A stretch of DNA of 64,000 nucleotides from Kuschelorhynchus macadamiae (GCA_030620095.1 JAUTXW010004475.1:186001-250000); one strand, 5' to 3'. Shown: positions 1 through 12,599, counted from the stretch's first letter. The notes: a model not told the origin generated them from the sequence alone. Program-made: numbers and translations.

Positions 1-28
1 AAATTTTACTAGATAATTTAAGTTTCAG

Positions 29-370
29 ATTATAAACACTTTTTTAAAAGAACTTAATCAGGAGTCTTTTGATTCGATTGGCTCTATTAAAGATGCTGAC
101 TATCTGCCAGATTCCAGCAGACCATCAGGTTGGTAAATAAAAATAATAATCTCAAAATTACATAAGGGGCCTATTTTTTTAGATGATAGCGAATATGATA
201 ATCAGTTAGCAAGAAGCAAGAGTAGTATCCAAATGCTACCAAATCTGACGAGTCAAATTATCGAAAGAAAAGTGTGCAAACAAAATTCTGGACAACCGTA
301 TAGCAACAAGAAAGGAAATCACGTTCCATGGAGGTTCTTACGTGAACCATACAATAATTCCTGTAGGTAG
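29..370 (+). pseudogene. 5' fragment (two exons) of a dispersed DDE-like gene family
   Basis: Two stretches join in frame. Exon A is 29-128, after a TTTCAG acceptor and ending TCA G before GTTGGT. Exon B is 183-370, after TTTTTTTAG. The junction codon G+AT gives Asp. Exon A is acidic and Ser-rich (DADYLPDSSRPS). Exon B has the basic pattern N-SG-x-Y-S-x-K-x3-VP followed by a lost Cys cluster. From memory this resembles the N-terminus of a very common, uncharacterised arthropod family whose middle part is found at 1163-1860. Exon B reaches a stop at 368-370, but a GTAGGAG donor at 367 could let it splice on. I infer a degraded multi-copy element gene, not a host gene. Confidence 0.45.
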
Positions 371-773
371 GAGTAAGATTAAAACTTCTAAAAACTTAGA
401 CCATACATAGTGTGCTTCATTTAACTTATGACAGCCCAATATCTCAAAAATTTTGAGTTTTTTTTATGAAAATAAAAAATATAAATAAATAAAAGTGTTT
501 GAGTGTAAAAATAACTGTGTTTCAGATATCGAGCTGTCTCAAGTTAAATACGCACCTTGTATATTTTTTATTTTTATTTTAGAATTAAATACAGAACTCG
601 AATAGCCAGGAGGAAAGGACTAATATTTTTACATCATTTTGGAATCTTGTACTATTGATAGGCAACGAGATTTTCTTAATAATTTAGTTGAAAATCCATG
701 AAATTATACTTAAGCATTAAAGACTAGAATAAATGTATGAAAGAAAGATTTCTCAATTTTGCAATAAAAAAGC

Positions 774-776
<3 letters not shown>
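371..776. other. AT-rich stretch without recognisable gene
   Basis: Between the N-terminal relic and the first (TA)n array I see only AT-rich sequence with homopolymer T runs and frequent stops. By position it would be intron of the relic gene. Confidence 0.4.

Positions 777-869
<93 letters not shown>
777..869. repeat. (TA)n microsatellite
   Basis: About 46 uninterrupted TA units. The apparent Tyr-Ile repeat ORF over it is a translation artefact. Confidence 0.97.
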
Positions 870-872
<3 letters not shown>

Positions 873-1081
873 AGTATGTTTTCATTCCACCTACACCAAC
901 GTCATAACAAGAAAATGATCCTTGTTTGGAACATGTTCTACATCACAGCAGACACAATGATCCATTTTAGTCAAACGACGATCGCGATTTCGCTCTTATT
1001 AGAGCTCATCAGGCCTCCATAGACTAGCAAGCCCCGTGTAGGGCAAAGGCACAAAATGGAATCACAAAAACAACTACTCCG

Positions 1082-1082
<1 letters not shown>

Positions 1083-1162
<80 letters not shown>
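1083..1162. repeat. (TA)n microsatellite
   Basis: About 40 TA units lying directly before the middle segment of the DDE-like relic. The 210 bp between it and the previous array have no coding signal that I recognise. Confidence 0.97.
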
Positions 1163-1165
<3 letters not shown>

Positions 1166-1860
1166 ATAAACAAGGCAGCTAAAAGGTCCTCAAAAATAAT
1201 GGAAGAAGCAGTAAATTTCCTAAAAAGTCATATTAAAAAATTACCTAGAGTTGCTTCTCATTATTGTAGGGAATATTCTAGAAAAATGTACTTAGATCGG
1301 AAATTAAACATAAACCAAATGTACAGGTAGTATAAAGAGAAATATGCAAAGAAAAATATAGAATGCTTAAAAGAATAGTACTATCGTCATATTTTTAGGA
1401 AAGATTTAAATGTATCCTTCCAAAAGCCTAAAAAGGATCAATTTCCAAGATGTACATCGTATGGAGCTGCTAGCGCGGAAACCAGAACAAATTTGCAACA
1501 AAAATATGATCTTCACATAAAAAATAAGAAGAGGGTCAGACGAGGAAAAAGCGTAGACAAAAATGCAGCCTAAGAAATCCTGAAAAGATACATTCAGCTA
1601 ACTTTGATTTGCAGCAAGTATTGTATGTGCCAACAGACTCTACAAGCGTCTTCCTTTTCTATTAGACCAAGTTAGACCCAAACAATTTTACTATTTTTAA
1701 CTGTAGAGGTTATACTGGAAAATGTTACATGTGGTCTAAAATGGAAGGTTCACGTGGCCCATGCGTAAAAGCATCATGTTTATTTCACCACCTAAAAAGT
1801 CTTCCTTCAAATATTCAAAATGTAAGAATGAAACTTTGGTACCAGAAATTAATAAACTTC
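1163..1860 (+). pseudogene. Middle part of the DDE-like family gene, broken by stops and frameshifts
   Basis: Translation in shifting frames gives, in order: HIKKLPRVASHYCR, NINQMYR-stop-YKEKYA, YYRHIFRKDLNVSF, PKKDQFPRC, LQQKYDLHIK, then FDLQQVLYVP, FTIFNCRGYTGKCYMW and LFHHLKSLPSNIQNV. This is the typical motif order of a widespread arthropod multi-copy gene family that resembles a DDE transposase (I-R-x-E-S-H-Y, Y-F-x-x-L-N-I-S-F, P-K-K-D-x-C, F-D-L-Q, the C-x-x-W segment). At least three in-frame stops and frame changes make it non-functional. It sits 0.8 kb downstream of the matching N-terminal exons in the same orientation, with two (TA)n arrays between. The superfamily name is not certain to me. 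Confidence 0.6.
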
Positions 1861-1899
1861 TTACGATAATTTGGTCTTTTAATTAAGTAGGTGTTTGTT

Positions 1900-2820
1900 T
1901 TTAGCTTTTAGCTTCTTTATATCACCACCATTTTAACAAAATATATTGGTTTAAAAAATGGCTATCTGCATTTTCTTGTTTAATTTATTTTGTAATTACT
2001 TCTTAAAAAGTTCTGGATTAGTTATGTTACTCTTCTTTATTAATTAAGAACTTATAATAAAAGTTTTTTTTCTGAAGCTTGATTTGATAGACCATATTAA
2101 ACTTTCTTTTGTGTCTTCTGAACAATTAGGATTTTGTAGATAGCCACATAGGGAATGAAACCTGCAAAAAAAATTACCGGAAATGTTTCCTGTTAATCCG
2201 TTGTGAAACTGCCGGCCTTACGCTAATATTTCTATTTACTTTTAAGTGTGTTTTTGCCTCGTTGGCGGGGGGCTTAAAAAGATGGATATTTGTTTGAAAT
2301 ATTTTTTTTTCATATATTAGTATTATGTATCACCTGTACCCCTGTCTGTACTCCTGACTATGTTCAATTTTTACGGATATGATTATAAAGCTATACAATA
2401 ATTTTATTTATTCTTCATAATTTTTATTCATTAGCACCGTTTCAAACAAATACATTTTAGCATATTTATGGGGTCGGAATTTTAATTAAAAGCGTGTCTA
2501 ATGAGGTTTACGTGCAAACACAGAATCAACGAGCCTTGAGCAGGACATTCAAAATAATCCGGAATGAATAGGCAAATCAGCGACCAATTGAATTATGTTT
2601 CCCTGGAGATCGTATTTCCTGACCTATTTGGGTTTTACCGCTGCAATTAATCTGGAGAGGTATCTTGTTGTTACTTGATTACTGTCAATTTGTTTTGTTT
2701 ATGTCTGCCTTTACTAGACCAGTAGGTGGTTACTTAAAAGTTTACAAAATTTCGTATGTTACTCAAAATAATTTGCATAGTATTAATCATTTGATATCAT
2801 AAAGGACCATACGAACAAAA
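1900..2820. other. Unassigned AT-rich DNA
   Basis: No ORF, TIR or RNA gene recognised. There are poly-T tracts and scattered stops in all frames. Confidence 0.4.
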
Positions 2821-2821
2821 A

Positions 2822-3030
2822 AACGGTAAATTTTCCTTTACCCAGAACTTCCCTCGTATTAAATTCCACTACTTACAGATAACACAGTTTCTAGTAACCA
2901 TTGTATACAAATTCTATAAAATGTATTTTTTTAAATATGTTACCCAACAACTAAATAAATTTATAAAATATGATACCTCCGTATAGTTGAATTCTGTACG
3001 AGGGAAGTTATAAATAACGAATTTACCAAT
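2822..3030. repeat. Short inverted-repeat element, family with motif CCCAGAACTTCCCTCGTA
   Basis: The left arm (about 2824-2862) has GGTAAATTTTCC, then the Thr-Gln-type motif CCCAGAACTTCCCTCG. The right arm (about 2997-3030) reads on the other strand as TTGGTAAATT...AACTTCCCTCGTA. A close copy of the left arm lies at 39463-39495, and an inverted one lies inside each 617-bp unit near 61835 and 62450. I infer a degenerate MITE or a terminal sequence shared by several repeats. Confidence 0.4.
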
Positions 3031-3127
3031 TTTAACTATTTGCTTTTAATTTATTGTTATATTATTACTGGTATGTATAATTTACCCTTTATTTACATAG
3101 TTTATAAAAAATAAAATATAACATTGA

Positions 3128-3299
3128 ACGGAAGCTTTCACGGAGTTGGTCAATTAAGAAATCATGGTTCTTGGGATTAGACCACGTCAAATTAGAATTG
3201 CTATCCGACGTTTCGCTTTCAATTGCCCGAGGTATCTTCAGAGACCTTTATTCCACGAGTTCTGAACACTGAATGAGCTCGGAAAGATTCAGACGGGCT

Positions 3300-3300
<1 letters not shown>
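3128..3300 (-). mobile_element. Penelope-like 3'-end remnant with degenerate hammerhead motif
   Basis: On the minus strand CTGAAGA (3235-3241) is followed by one base and an imperfect stem, then GAAAC (ending near 3210) and a GTC. This is the layout seen in other PLE ends of this window. The sequence around TCTAATCCCAAGAACC recurs near 28550. No reverse transcriptase remains. The 70-codon minus ORF that starts here has no recognised domain. Confidence 0.35.
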
Positions 3301-4134
<834 letters not shown>

Positions 4135-4421
4135 AGATTTTGTCCAGAAATAATAGCTTTGTTTTGTTTTGTATCATTTTGCTTGTATTTTTTTGTCTTT
4201 AATTAATCTACTAATATTTTACTAGGTTGTAGCCTCCCCACAGTATCGCTTTCTACTAGGAGCAAATATCGCTGTATTTATTTATTCACTTTCAGTTATT
4301 GTACGTAATTATCAGCACTGTTGCGATAATTACTTAGTAACTGATTGTTCTTTTCTCTGATTCAATGGTCCTTAATTAGTGGAATATGGTTGCCCCTTTT
4401 TACTTCGTATTTTTATAATAT

Positions 4422-5190
4422 TTGACTTACCAAATTAAAATGAAAATTGCCCACTTAAATGTACGGTCAATTATACCTCACTTTGATAGTTTAAAGCAGA
4501 TAATGATGGACAATTTTATTGACATAATATGCGTATCAGAAACCTGGTTAAATTACAAAATTAATTCTGCAGTAATACACATAGATGATTACCAATGTTT
4601 TAGGGAGGCTAGGAGAGATAATTACAGGGGTGGAGGGGTTGCTATTTTTCTGAAAAACAATATTAAATTAAAAGTTACGAGGATGAATAATGACAGAATC
4701 TGTAGCTTTGAGTATTTGTTTTTAAAACTTGCTTTTCATGGACAGACATGTTTTTTGGGAGTTATTTATGACTGCGTTGAGCAGTTAGATGACATTTTAT
4801 CTACATTTGTGCATATTATGGATCACCTTATTTTACCAAGCGATTTGAATATAAACCTATTCAGTCTAACAAGTCCATTAAGTAACTGTCTTAATAATTA
4901 TGGAATGACGCAACTTATTGATAAAGCAACACGCGTAACTACTCTATCTGAAACATTATTGGATCCTATTTTTGTTAGCTCGCCGGACAGATGTACTGAT
5001 CATGGTACTATTAACATAGACTTTTCTGATCACAAATTAGTTTTCTGCAATATAAATTTTAATATCCCACGATTTAAGCAAAAATTCGTCACGGTGCGTG
5101 ACTTTAAGCAGTTTAGCTATAACGATTTTTTATTAGACTTGGGGCACATTTCTTGGCATAGTTTATACTACAACAAGGTACTTATATTCA
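4422..5190 (+). pseudogene. LINE endonuclease domain (ORF2 N-terminus)
   Basis: The exonuclease-endonuclease-phosphatase fold motifs appear in order: HLNVRS near residue 12, SETW near residue 40 (catalytic Glu), RRDNYRGGGVAIFLK, then PSDLN (family consensus GD-x-N, so the Gly is lost) and DFSDH near residue 204 (catalytic Asp-His). In the element it would nick target DNA for target-primed reverse transcription. The reading frame runs out near 5190-5216, before the RT, which restarts in another frame at 5295. Confidence 0.85.
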
Positions 5191-5294
5191 ATGCAAAAAT
5201 AAAAATATATATTTGATAAGCATGCTCCTCTCCGTAGTGTCAAGGTTAGCAAACCAAGGGCACCCAGGCTAAATGACATGACATACTTAAAATA

Positions 5295-6967
5295 ATGATG
5301 AGAGAACGAGACGTGGCCGTTACAAAATTTAAGAAAACTAAAAGGGAAATTGACAAAACTCGATATAAGGAACTTAGACATTTTGTTTTAGACTGTGTTA
5401 GGCGGGAGAAAAGGAATTATGCATCCAGAATGTTTTCACTAAGTGACAACAAGGGGTGGGCGGCCCTTAGGGATTTGGGTATCAAAAACGAAAATAAAAA
5501 AGAACTACCGACCAATCTTGGCAATCCAAATGATATAAACAATATTTTTGCTGATTTTGTCAATAAAAAATATGACAATTGTGTAATTACTGTAAATTTC
5601 TATAATAACCTGCCACTACATTGCAATAACAAATTTAATTATAGATTAAGTACAATTCAGGAGGTCGAATCAGCCCTCAAATCTGGTAAATCAAATGCAT
5701 CTGGTTGTGATGGGTTATCCCTCAGGATGTTAAACTATTGTATGCCACACATAATATCTCAGGTTTGTCATTTAATTAATAGCTGCTTGGAAACGGGATA
5801 TTTTCCTACTTCTTGGAAGAAAGCTATTATACAACTCATTCCTAAGACAAATGACCCTACCACTTTGCCTGATTTACGCCCAATTAGCCTGTTATCCATA
5901 CTCTCAAAAATTCTCGAAAAATAGTGCACAAACAGATAACTGACTTTTTACACAAAATAATATATTACCAGAACAACAATCTGGCTTCAGAAAGTCCCAC
6001 AGCACGATTTCGGCACTTTTAAATGTCACAGACGATATTATGAGGGCAACAGATGCCAACAAAGGAACTGCACTCGTGTTGTTGGACTTTTCGAAAGCTT
6101 TTGATACAGGTTAACTTCGTGCTCTGTTCAAGGTTACGCAGACGACACTCAGATTTATTTAAATTTTCTTCCTGAAAAAGCCAATGAGGAGGTTGGTCTC
6201 ATAAATTATGACTTTTTTAATAAGTCATTTTTCCCAATCACACAATTTGACTCTTAATGCCAAGAAGTCATACTTTTTGCTCTTTGGTAATTGTTGCAAA
6301 ATAATTTTAATGTCTCAAAGTGAATAATGGAAAGATACCATATACTGAACCTGCTCGAAATTTAAGCCTAATCATTGACTCGGATCTACGTTTTACAGAA
6401 CATGTTTCTGATCTGCTAAGACGATCATACTGTATGCTTAGACTATCATATGCAAACAGGCATGTACTTAGTTTTAAACTTAGGAAAATGTTGTGAGGGG
6501 ATACCATATTTCCAATATTTTATTATGGAAGTACGTTTTACGGTCCTTGTTTGGACATGGTTACCAGAAATCGGATTCAGAGAGTGCAACGCGTATGTGG
6601 CAAGTTTGTGTTTGGATTAAGGAGATATGACCCAATTTCCGCAAACTTAAAAATGTTGGAGTTGCTACCCATGGCTAAAATATGGAAAATTAATTTATTA
6701 ACCTTTATTCACCGATTATTGCTTACAAATAATCCATTCTATTTACGCCAAAAACTCTGCCACAGGCCAAACTTACACGCTGTTTCTGTTAGGTCTAGGG
6801 ATATGCTTTCTATCCCTAAATTTAGAACAGCGATATTTCAGCCTACTTTTTTTTATGTTTCCGTTAAATTATACAATAGTGTAAAACCCTGCTTTAGACA
6901 CTCTTCTATTCTGTCTGTCAAGCGAGGTATTAAAAAGAATTATTTGTCTAATTATTTGAGTACTTAA
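5295..6967 (+). pseudogene. LINE reverse transcriptase and C-terminal segment, frameshifted and internally deleted
   Basis: The first part (5295-5924) has SGKSNASGCDGLS, GYFPTSWKKAIIQLIPK and LPDLRPISLLSILSKILEK, which are RT motifs 0 to 2. After a frameshift comes FSKAFDT (about 6079-6099). This joins almost directly to the catalytic GYADDTQIYL (YADD at about 6136-6147), so the stretch that normally separates motifs A and C (TSYL...GVPQGS) is deleted. The last part, 6551-6967, is the conserved C-terminal block (RIQRVQRVCGKFVFGLRRYD). It could not give a working enzyme. Confidence 0.85.
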
Positions 6968-7359
6968 TTGATTATATTACTGAGCTGTAGTATATGATTA
7001 ACCATTTTTTATATTTTCTCTCTCCTTTTCTTTCCTTTCTGACATCAAATAATGTATTACCTTTTTTTATTTATTTTTTTAATTTTATTTATTAAACGTC
7101 CAAATAATGACAAATTTATCCAGGTATATTACACATTTCATAATTAGAAAAGAAAAATACAGTCATTATTCTAGTAAAAGGGTTTAATAATTTATCTATA
7201 ATAAATGTATTGAAGGCTAGGGATCTGTGGGTTGCCTCAATTAGTCATCTTAATGTTTGTTATTTAATTTTATTTAGAGTTAGGTTATATGTAAGAATAG
7301 CTAGTCAGCTAAATATCGCCTAATTGTGTATGTACTTGATAATTGATTAATAAAAGACG

Positions 7360-7391
<32 letters not shown>

Positions 7392-7538
7392 ATAAATTAA
7401 ATAATTACGATATTATAGTGGCGGATTCATAAAACTATTTTTTGGCTTTTTCGCCTTAATAAAATCTGAAAATAAAAAAGTATTTACATTACAAAAATCA
7501 ATAGACAGTCTTAAGTTCTGGGTCCACTATGAAGGTAT

Positions 7539-7749
7539 AGTGTATCTAAAGTCAAATGAGACAACATAAAAGCTAAATATCCATCAACAGTCGGCGATTT
7601 CTTTGTGAAACATGGGCGGCGTGATAGAAATTTAATCTTACTTTTCTAAACTGATTAACTGAATAAAAATAAATTTATTTGATATACGTGGTGTAGCAAA
7701 TTGAGCGTACACCAAATTTTCCGCTGTCTCAATTTACTTTAGATACACT
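7539..7749. mobile_element. MITE with ~25-bp terminal inverted repeats
   Basis: The left end AGTGTATCTAAAGTCAAATG and the right end, read on the other strand as AGTGTATCTAAAGTAAATTG, pair over about 25 bp, including the following AGACA. It has no coding capacity. It directly abuts the 3' end of the PLE copy that begins near 7750. I see no obvious target duplication. Confidence 0.55.
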
Positions 7750-8553
7750 TTTACCCGATGAACGACACTGGAAAATGTTTGTTTTCTGAACGTTTCGGGG
7801 GACAGTCTACCCCCGTCTTCAGCAAACCTACAAATAAAAAACTAAAAGTAGAATATTTCTTATGTTTAGTATCAGAAATATAACCAGAATGGCTAATCTC
7901 TGACAAAATATCAATGAATGTCAATTTAAAGTCTAGTTGATATCGAGCGTCCTGTTTCCCCACATATACTTCTTCACAAGAGCGAGGAATTTTATATACT
8001 CCTTCTGTTTGAAAAGGTACAATATTTTTCGGGGATCTCAAGCATTGTTTTGGATGTTAAAGAATCTTCCATTAGAAATCGAAATGGCTCTAAATACTAG
8101 TGAGTTAATAACCGATTTCTTTTGTGCTGCATGATGATGGGAATCTGCATTTAAGTATCTATTTGTATGGGTCGGTTTTCTACACACATTGATGTCTCAA
8201 TGTACCATCTTCCTTTGAACACATACGTCTAGAAAGAGAATTATTCCATTCGATTCAGTTTCCATTATGAACTTGATAATATGATGTTGTTGATTAAGGT
8301 GATCCACAAATATGAAGAGATTATCCTGACCATGAGGCGAAACAACAAAAGTATCATTTACATATCTGAACCAGTATTTTGGTCCCATAGCTGCCCCTGA
8401 AGTTTGTTCATAAAAAGTTTCTTGAAAAATGAAATAAGTAGATGTAAGATAAGCTTTCACTCGGTATCTTAAGTTCTTATCAAAATTATTATGATCCAAT
8501 ATGTGTCTGATATAATGGACATTGAGTCGTTGACAGGAACATTTGTGTATAGT
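7750..8553 (-). pseudogene. Penelope-like element, C-terminal half (RT core and GIY-YIG remnant)
   Basis: On the minus strand, 8553 to about 8197 reads LYTNVPVNDS, YLTSTYFIFQETFYEQTSGAAMG, then directly PKYWFRYVND (catalytic YVDD changed to YVND; the segment between GAAMG and PKYW is deleted), then FVDHLNQQH and FLDVCVQRK. After a shift, PFQTEGVYKIPRSC and VYVGKQDAR (about 7950-8010) mark the GIY-YIG endonuclease. The 3' end has a hammerhead-like motif at 7785-7825 (CTGAAGA, C, GGGGG/CCCCC stem, GAAAC). The 5' half continues at 10245 after a 1.7-kb insertion. Confidence 0.8.
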
Positions 8554-10244
8554 GCACTCTAAAAAATATTATGCATAGATTCTACACAATTGTTTAGATT
8601 TAGTGTACAAATTGTGTCTGAATATGTACTTAGAACAACTTTGTGCAGATAATGTACACATGATTGGTCAGAATTAGTTGTATATATTTTCTGAATAATT
8701 ATGCATATCTTCTGAACAATACTGTGTTGAATTGACATACAGTATAATATAAGATTTTTGCACGAGAGAATGCAGGTTTTTTGAACAATTGTGTACAACA
8801 AATATTTTGTTAACATCAATGTGCATTTTCTTCAAACAATGTTGTGCATTATGCCCAAAGTTGTGAACAAATTAGAAACTTTTTTTTTTTGAATAATATT
8901 GAATATTTTTTAGCACAAAATGTACATTCTTTCTAAAATATGTTTGCGGATAATTCTTGCGCAAATTGTGTATGCTTTCTAAACATTTTTTGATAACCAT
9001 AAAAATATGTGAAATAAGGAAGCCAAACTACAATCAACTACAGAACCTTTAGTCAAAAATTATTTCCATTTACTATGAAAATGTCAAATAAAAAATAATT
9101 TTTAATAAAAAAATTATTTTATTCATCGTAGCAACTCCAACTGGATATAAATAATCTTCTTGGTAAATCCTTTTGAAATCTCCAATTTCCGTAACTAAAA
9201 AAAAATCGGTGTAAAAGTACACGGTTTTTTAACGTGTGAACATAGTACTTATCCAAGACACAATGATTTGTAAGATATGTTAAGTTTTTTTATTTTAAAA
9301 CATAACGGGTTACTGCAACTGACACATTCTAAATTATACAAGAACCAAACATAATTTGCGGTTTGTGAAAATAAAATGAGTTAGAGTTTAAAGCATATTT
9401 AATACAAATTCAAGTTCTTTCACATTTTAATTTGTATCTCCGGAACTCATTATGTTTTAAAAGCATACAATAAGACGATACCATATAAATTAAACCTAAA
9501 AAGCAGCGTTTATTTAGTTTATTGTCTTTAAGTCCAGAGTTATACCCTCTCAGAAATAGTTTTATTTATATATTATGCCAATAGGTATAAGTACATACCT
9601 GTGTATAGCTTAGTTCTATTTGCCTTCAGACTTCAGATTCCCCGGTGTAGGATATTTTAAACAAAATCGCAACACTACTCCTCAAGAAAGTTTTTTTTTT
9701 GATAAACCTGCAGTCTATAACCAAACCACCTTTTATGTATATTCCCAGTATGATAATCTGTCGTTTTTGTTAAATTATATTGCCGAATGTTGCCACCATA
9801 ATGCCACATTTGAAAATATCCGATGTCTGCCATCCAATCAGGGCCTAGGTACGCGCTCCCGAAACAAAGAAGGGTAGTGCTAGATTTATAAATACAAACA
9901 GAGCGCACTAGGACGCGTGGGGTTACATAAAATATAAACATAATTATTCAGAAAAAATAAATAATTTTGTTCTGAAGATTTTAACACGTGACGCTATTGG
10001 TATTTTTACACAAGTTTTATTCTCAAAATCTGAACAACGTTGTTGTTTAGTAATGCAAAGTGAAATTAGCCTTTTTAGCATTGCTTTGTGGATAAAACAT
10101 TTTTTGGTTAAAAAGTGAACAAGTGAAGGCATCTATTTTAAATACTCCAGTATGTATTTCCTGCACAATTGTATAAGATTAATGCACAATTTTTTCTGAT
10201 TACATTATTGAGAATTAATGAATAGCGATTTTTTACCGTGTGAT
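8554..10244. mobile_element. 1.7-kb non-autonomous DNA element inserted in the PLE
   Basis: The PLE reading frame breaks at LYTNVPV (8553) and resumes at DILVSFDVES (10245). The insert ends are CACTCTAAAAAAT and, on the other strand, CACGGTAAAAAAT, a short imperfect TIR. The flanking PLE bases suggest a 2-3 bp target duplication around TG. Internally, motifs of the type TTCTGAACAAT...TGTGCAT recur many times near the left end (8580-9000) and again near the right end (10150-10200): subterminal repeats. No transposase is visible. CAC termini, a short duplication and subterminal repeats resemble CACTA-type elements, but that class is a guess. Confidence 0.6.
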
Positions 10245-11060
10245 TCTACATCGAAACTGACCAAAATATCTTCGGAATCCATCTGGATTGTCTTAAGTTT
10301 TTAGACGAAATGTACAGAGTTTTTTATAAAATAATCTGTTTCCAGTAAAAGGACTAAGAAAATTAGAAAAATATTTACCTAGTTTGTATGTGGGCGAGTC
10401 TACAGCACTGACTATCGGTCGAAGTGGTGCATTGTTCTTGTGTATCTTAGGAATACCATAGAACCTGGGAATCTTGGAGCTGCTTGGTTTTAATGATTTC
10501 TTCTCCGCTGGTGGTAGGCTGGATGTGTTAATGAGATTGATAATGTGTCTTTCGATTCTACTTGTAGTGTCTGCCTGCATAACCTTTAGGTGTTGTTCAA
10601 AAGTTGAGTTACCTTTTCCACGTATTCCGTCCTGTCCATGACGACTGTGGAGTTGCCTTCTGCTGGAAGGTTTAGAATATTTGCATCTTATTTCTTTTAA
10701 GGCCTTTATCGCTGTTTTTTTGGTTGCGGAGAGATTTGACGGTGGTTTTGAATTTTTAATGATCTTCGCTGTCTCATATCCGATTTCATCGACTCGCCCT
10801 ACTGTTAATCTTCTGATTGCTGCCTCACCTGAGGATACTATGTCTTCTACGGGAATGCTACTAGGTGCTATTGCAAAATTTTGGCCTTTAGAAAGAACGG
10901 AAAGTTCTGCTTTGGTTAACGGCTTCGATGACAAGTTCATAACTGTATTCTGTGGAGGTTTTATTAGATTTTTTCAGTTTAGGACTGCTTCAAGCTTCTT
11001 TTGTTGCTTTTGTAACTCCTGCGATATGTATGACATTAGTAGCAATATTCTCAAAGAAAT
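10245..11060 (-). pseudogene. Penelope-like element, N-terminal half
   Basis: Minus-strand translation gives a short coiled-coil start (ELQKQQKKLEA), then NLSSKPLTKAELSVLSKG, FAIAPSSIPVEDIV, TSRIERHIINLINTSSLPP, IPRFYGIPKIHKNNAPLRP, VSAVDSPTYKLGKY and LSPFTGN. After a frameshift come DSEDILVSFDVES. These are the thumb-proximal and finger motifs of PLE reverse transcriptases. Together with 7750-8553 it makes one near-complete but mutated PLE copy. A stop follows the first block (near 10985), and the segment DKGN is only partly kept (KGNSTFEQHLKVM). Confidence 0.8.
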
Positions 11061-11620
11061 GAGTGCCTGTTTATTAAAACCTTTAACTCACTTATTCAAA
11101 TTGCAAAGTAGTGCCTTTATTTAAGAAGGGTGACACAGAGTCTTTAAAAAATTACAGACCTAAATCAGTATTACCATTGTTTGGTAAAGTGTTTGAAATG
11201 TTAATTGAAAATAACTTACGTAATCGTTTATTTCAGCCATCGCAGTTTGGGTTTTTCAAGAATCGCTGCCCTGTTCAAGCGGTAAGTAAGATTGTAGATG
11301 CTGTTGTCGAGCGACTTGAGGGGGGAACGCATGTTGAGCTTACATCCTGAGCCGGGCTTTTCATTGCGTTTTTTACAATGTCTTAGTTCGAAAACTTGAC
11401 CGGTACGTTGTACGGGGTGTTACATTGGATTAATTAAAATCTTTCTTATCGGAAAGGAGACAAACTGTACCCTACAATGGGCACTTATCCGAGTTTAAAT
11501 CCGTAGACAGTGATGTGCCACAGGGCTCTGTTCTGGGGCCTTTACTTTTTGTTATTTAAATTAGCCACTTATTTCATTATTTATTGCCCGATAGATGTAT
11601 CTGCTATAACGATGATACGA
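11029..11620 (+). pseudogene. LINE reverse transcriptase fragment
   Basis: The plus strand shows ILKEMSACLLKPLTHLF, VPLFKKGDTESLKNYRP, SVLPLFGKVFEMLIE, QFGFFKNRCPVQAVSKIVD and, after a frameshift, VDSDVPQGSVLGPL (about 11500-11550). This is the RT motif order of Jockey/CR1-group LINEs. The catalytic DD region is degraded past 11600. It overlaps the 5' end of the PLE copy by about 30 bp, so one inserted next to or into the other. Confidence 0.75.
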
Positions 11621-12595
11621 TTTCTTTTAGCTGTCTTTTTACTTACTATCAACTTTTAGAGATTCCTAGAAATTTTGGCTGTTGGAATACGAATTCAGAT
11701 TTTTACCCTTGTTCCGTGTCAGAACATATGGTTGCTTCCATTTCAGTTAATCCATAAAATTTATTCAGCCTCTAATTTTTACACATTTACTACTTATAGT
11801 ATTAACACCCGTTGTCTAACACAGATCTCTAACAACATCCTACAATTATCTAACATTAAACAGAAAGACACGCTTAGTCTAATCTTTCTACTTAGAAACT
11901 ATTAGTTAATGTTATTATTAAGTAATTAGCTATGGAAAAAATGTGTATTAATCATTTCAAACGTATGTGTCTCTAATCATCATTTCCTATAAGTCCTGTA
12001 ACTATATTTTAATAAATTTTTATTGGAGATTACTCTTGGTCTTTCGTATTTGTTTTACCATGACTTTTAGATAACAAGTTTGGACCTACAATCTATCGAA
12101 GATAAACTAACGCAGAAGAAAATAGCTTATTGGTCAAAATAATGCTACAAGAATTGTACAGTATTTAATAACTTTATTTTTGGCACAAAAATTTCTTGTG
12201 CCAATAAGTGAAGTGTTTTGCTTGGGGACGAAAACATGGTTTTCCGAATTTTTAGGGTCGCAAAGCTCAATTTATTCAGATTCCCCGATTCATTTTAATT
12301 TTTATCTGATTTTCTATTATATTGCAGATTTTCTATGCATATGTTCTGATAGCGTTTATTAGTCATCCTGTTAGTGTCAAAAGACGCACATTTCATATAA
12401 GTGTGGAAGTTCGGTACAGGGGTGCCGCTAAAGGTGGGGATGGGGGTTCCTCCTACCCAATCTTGGCCCACTCAGAAAAATTAATATTTCCAATCAGAAA
12501 AACAGATTTTTAAGACATTTTTTTTTGCTCAAATATGTAGCTAAATTTATTTAAAATACAATAATTATTGCTTATCTTCATAAAATAAATATTAA
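11621..12595. other. Unassigned; degraded LINE tail and AT-rich DNA
   Basis: A plus ORF at 11675-11905 follows the LINE fragment but has no domain I recognise; it may be the eroded LINE C-terminus. A short G-rich run (12417-12450, with GGTGGGGATGGGGG) resembles MITE-like sequence of the hAT type seen elsewhere but lacks a visible partner arm. Confidence 0.3.
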
Positions 12596-12599
12596 CTTG

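Larger units (their letters stand above)
4422..7390 (+). mobile_element. Non-LTR retrotransposon (CR1/Jockey group), defective copy
   Basis: The order is apurinic-type endonuclease, reverse transcriptase, C-terminal segment, 3' UTR, then an AATAAA-type signal (about 7350) and a (ATT)n tail to 7390. Endonuclease and RT are in different frames and the RT core is partly deleted. ORF1 is absent, so the copy is probably 5'-truncated as well. The simple-repeat tail rather than poly(A) fits CR1-like elements. Repeated ATT tails also end LINE pieces at 16366, 36072 and, in reverse, 56595. Confidence 0.85.

Noticed and set aside
733..918. Tyr-Ile repeat ORFs here and at 3899-4177, 48632-48890, 53627-53891 and 55777-56058
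   Set aside because: They are translations of (TA)n microsatellites, open in any frame because the repeat has no stop.
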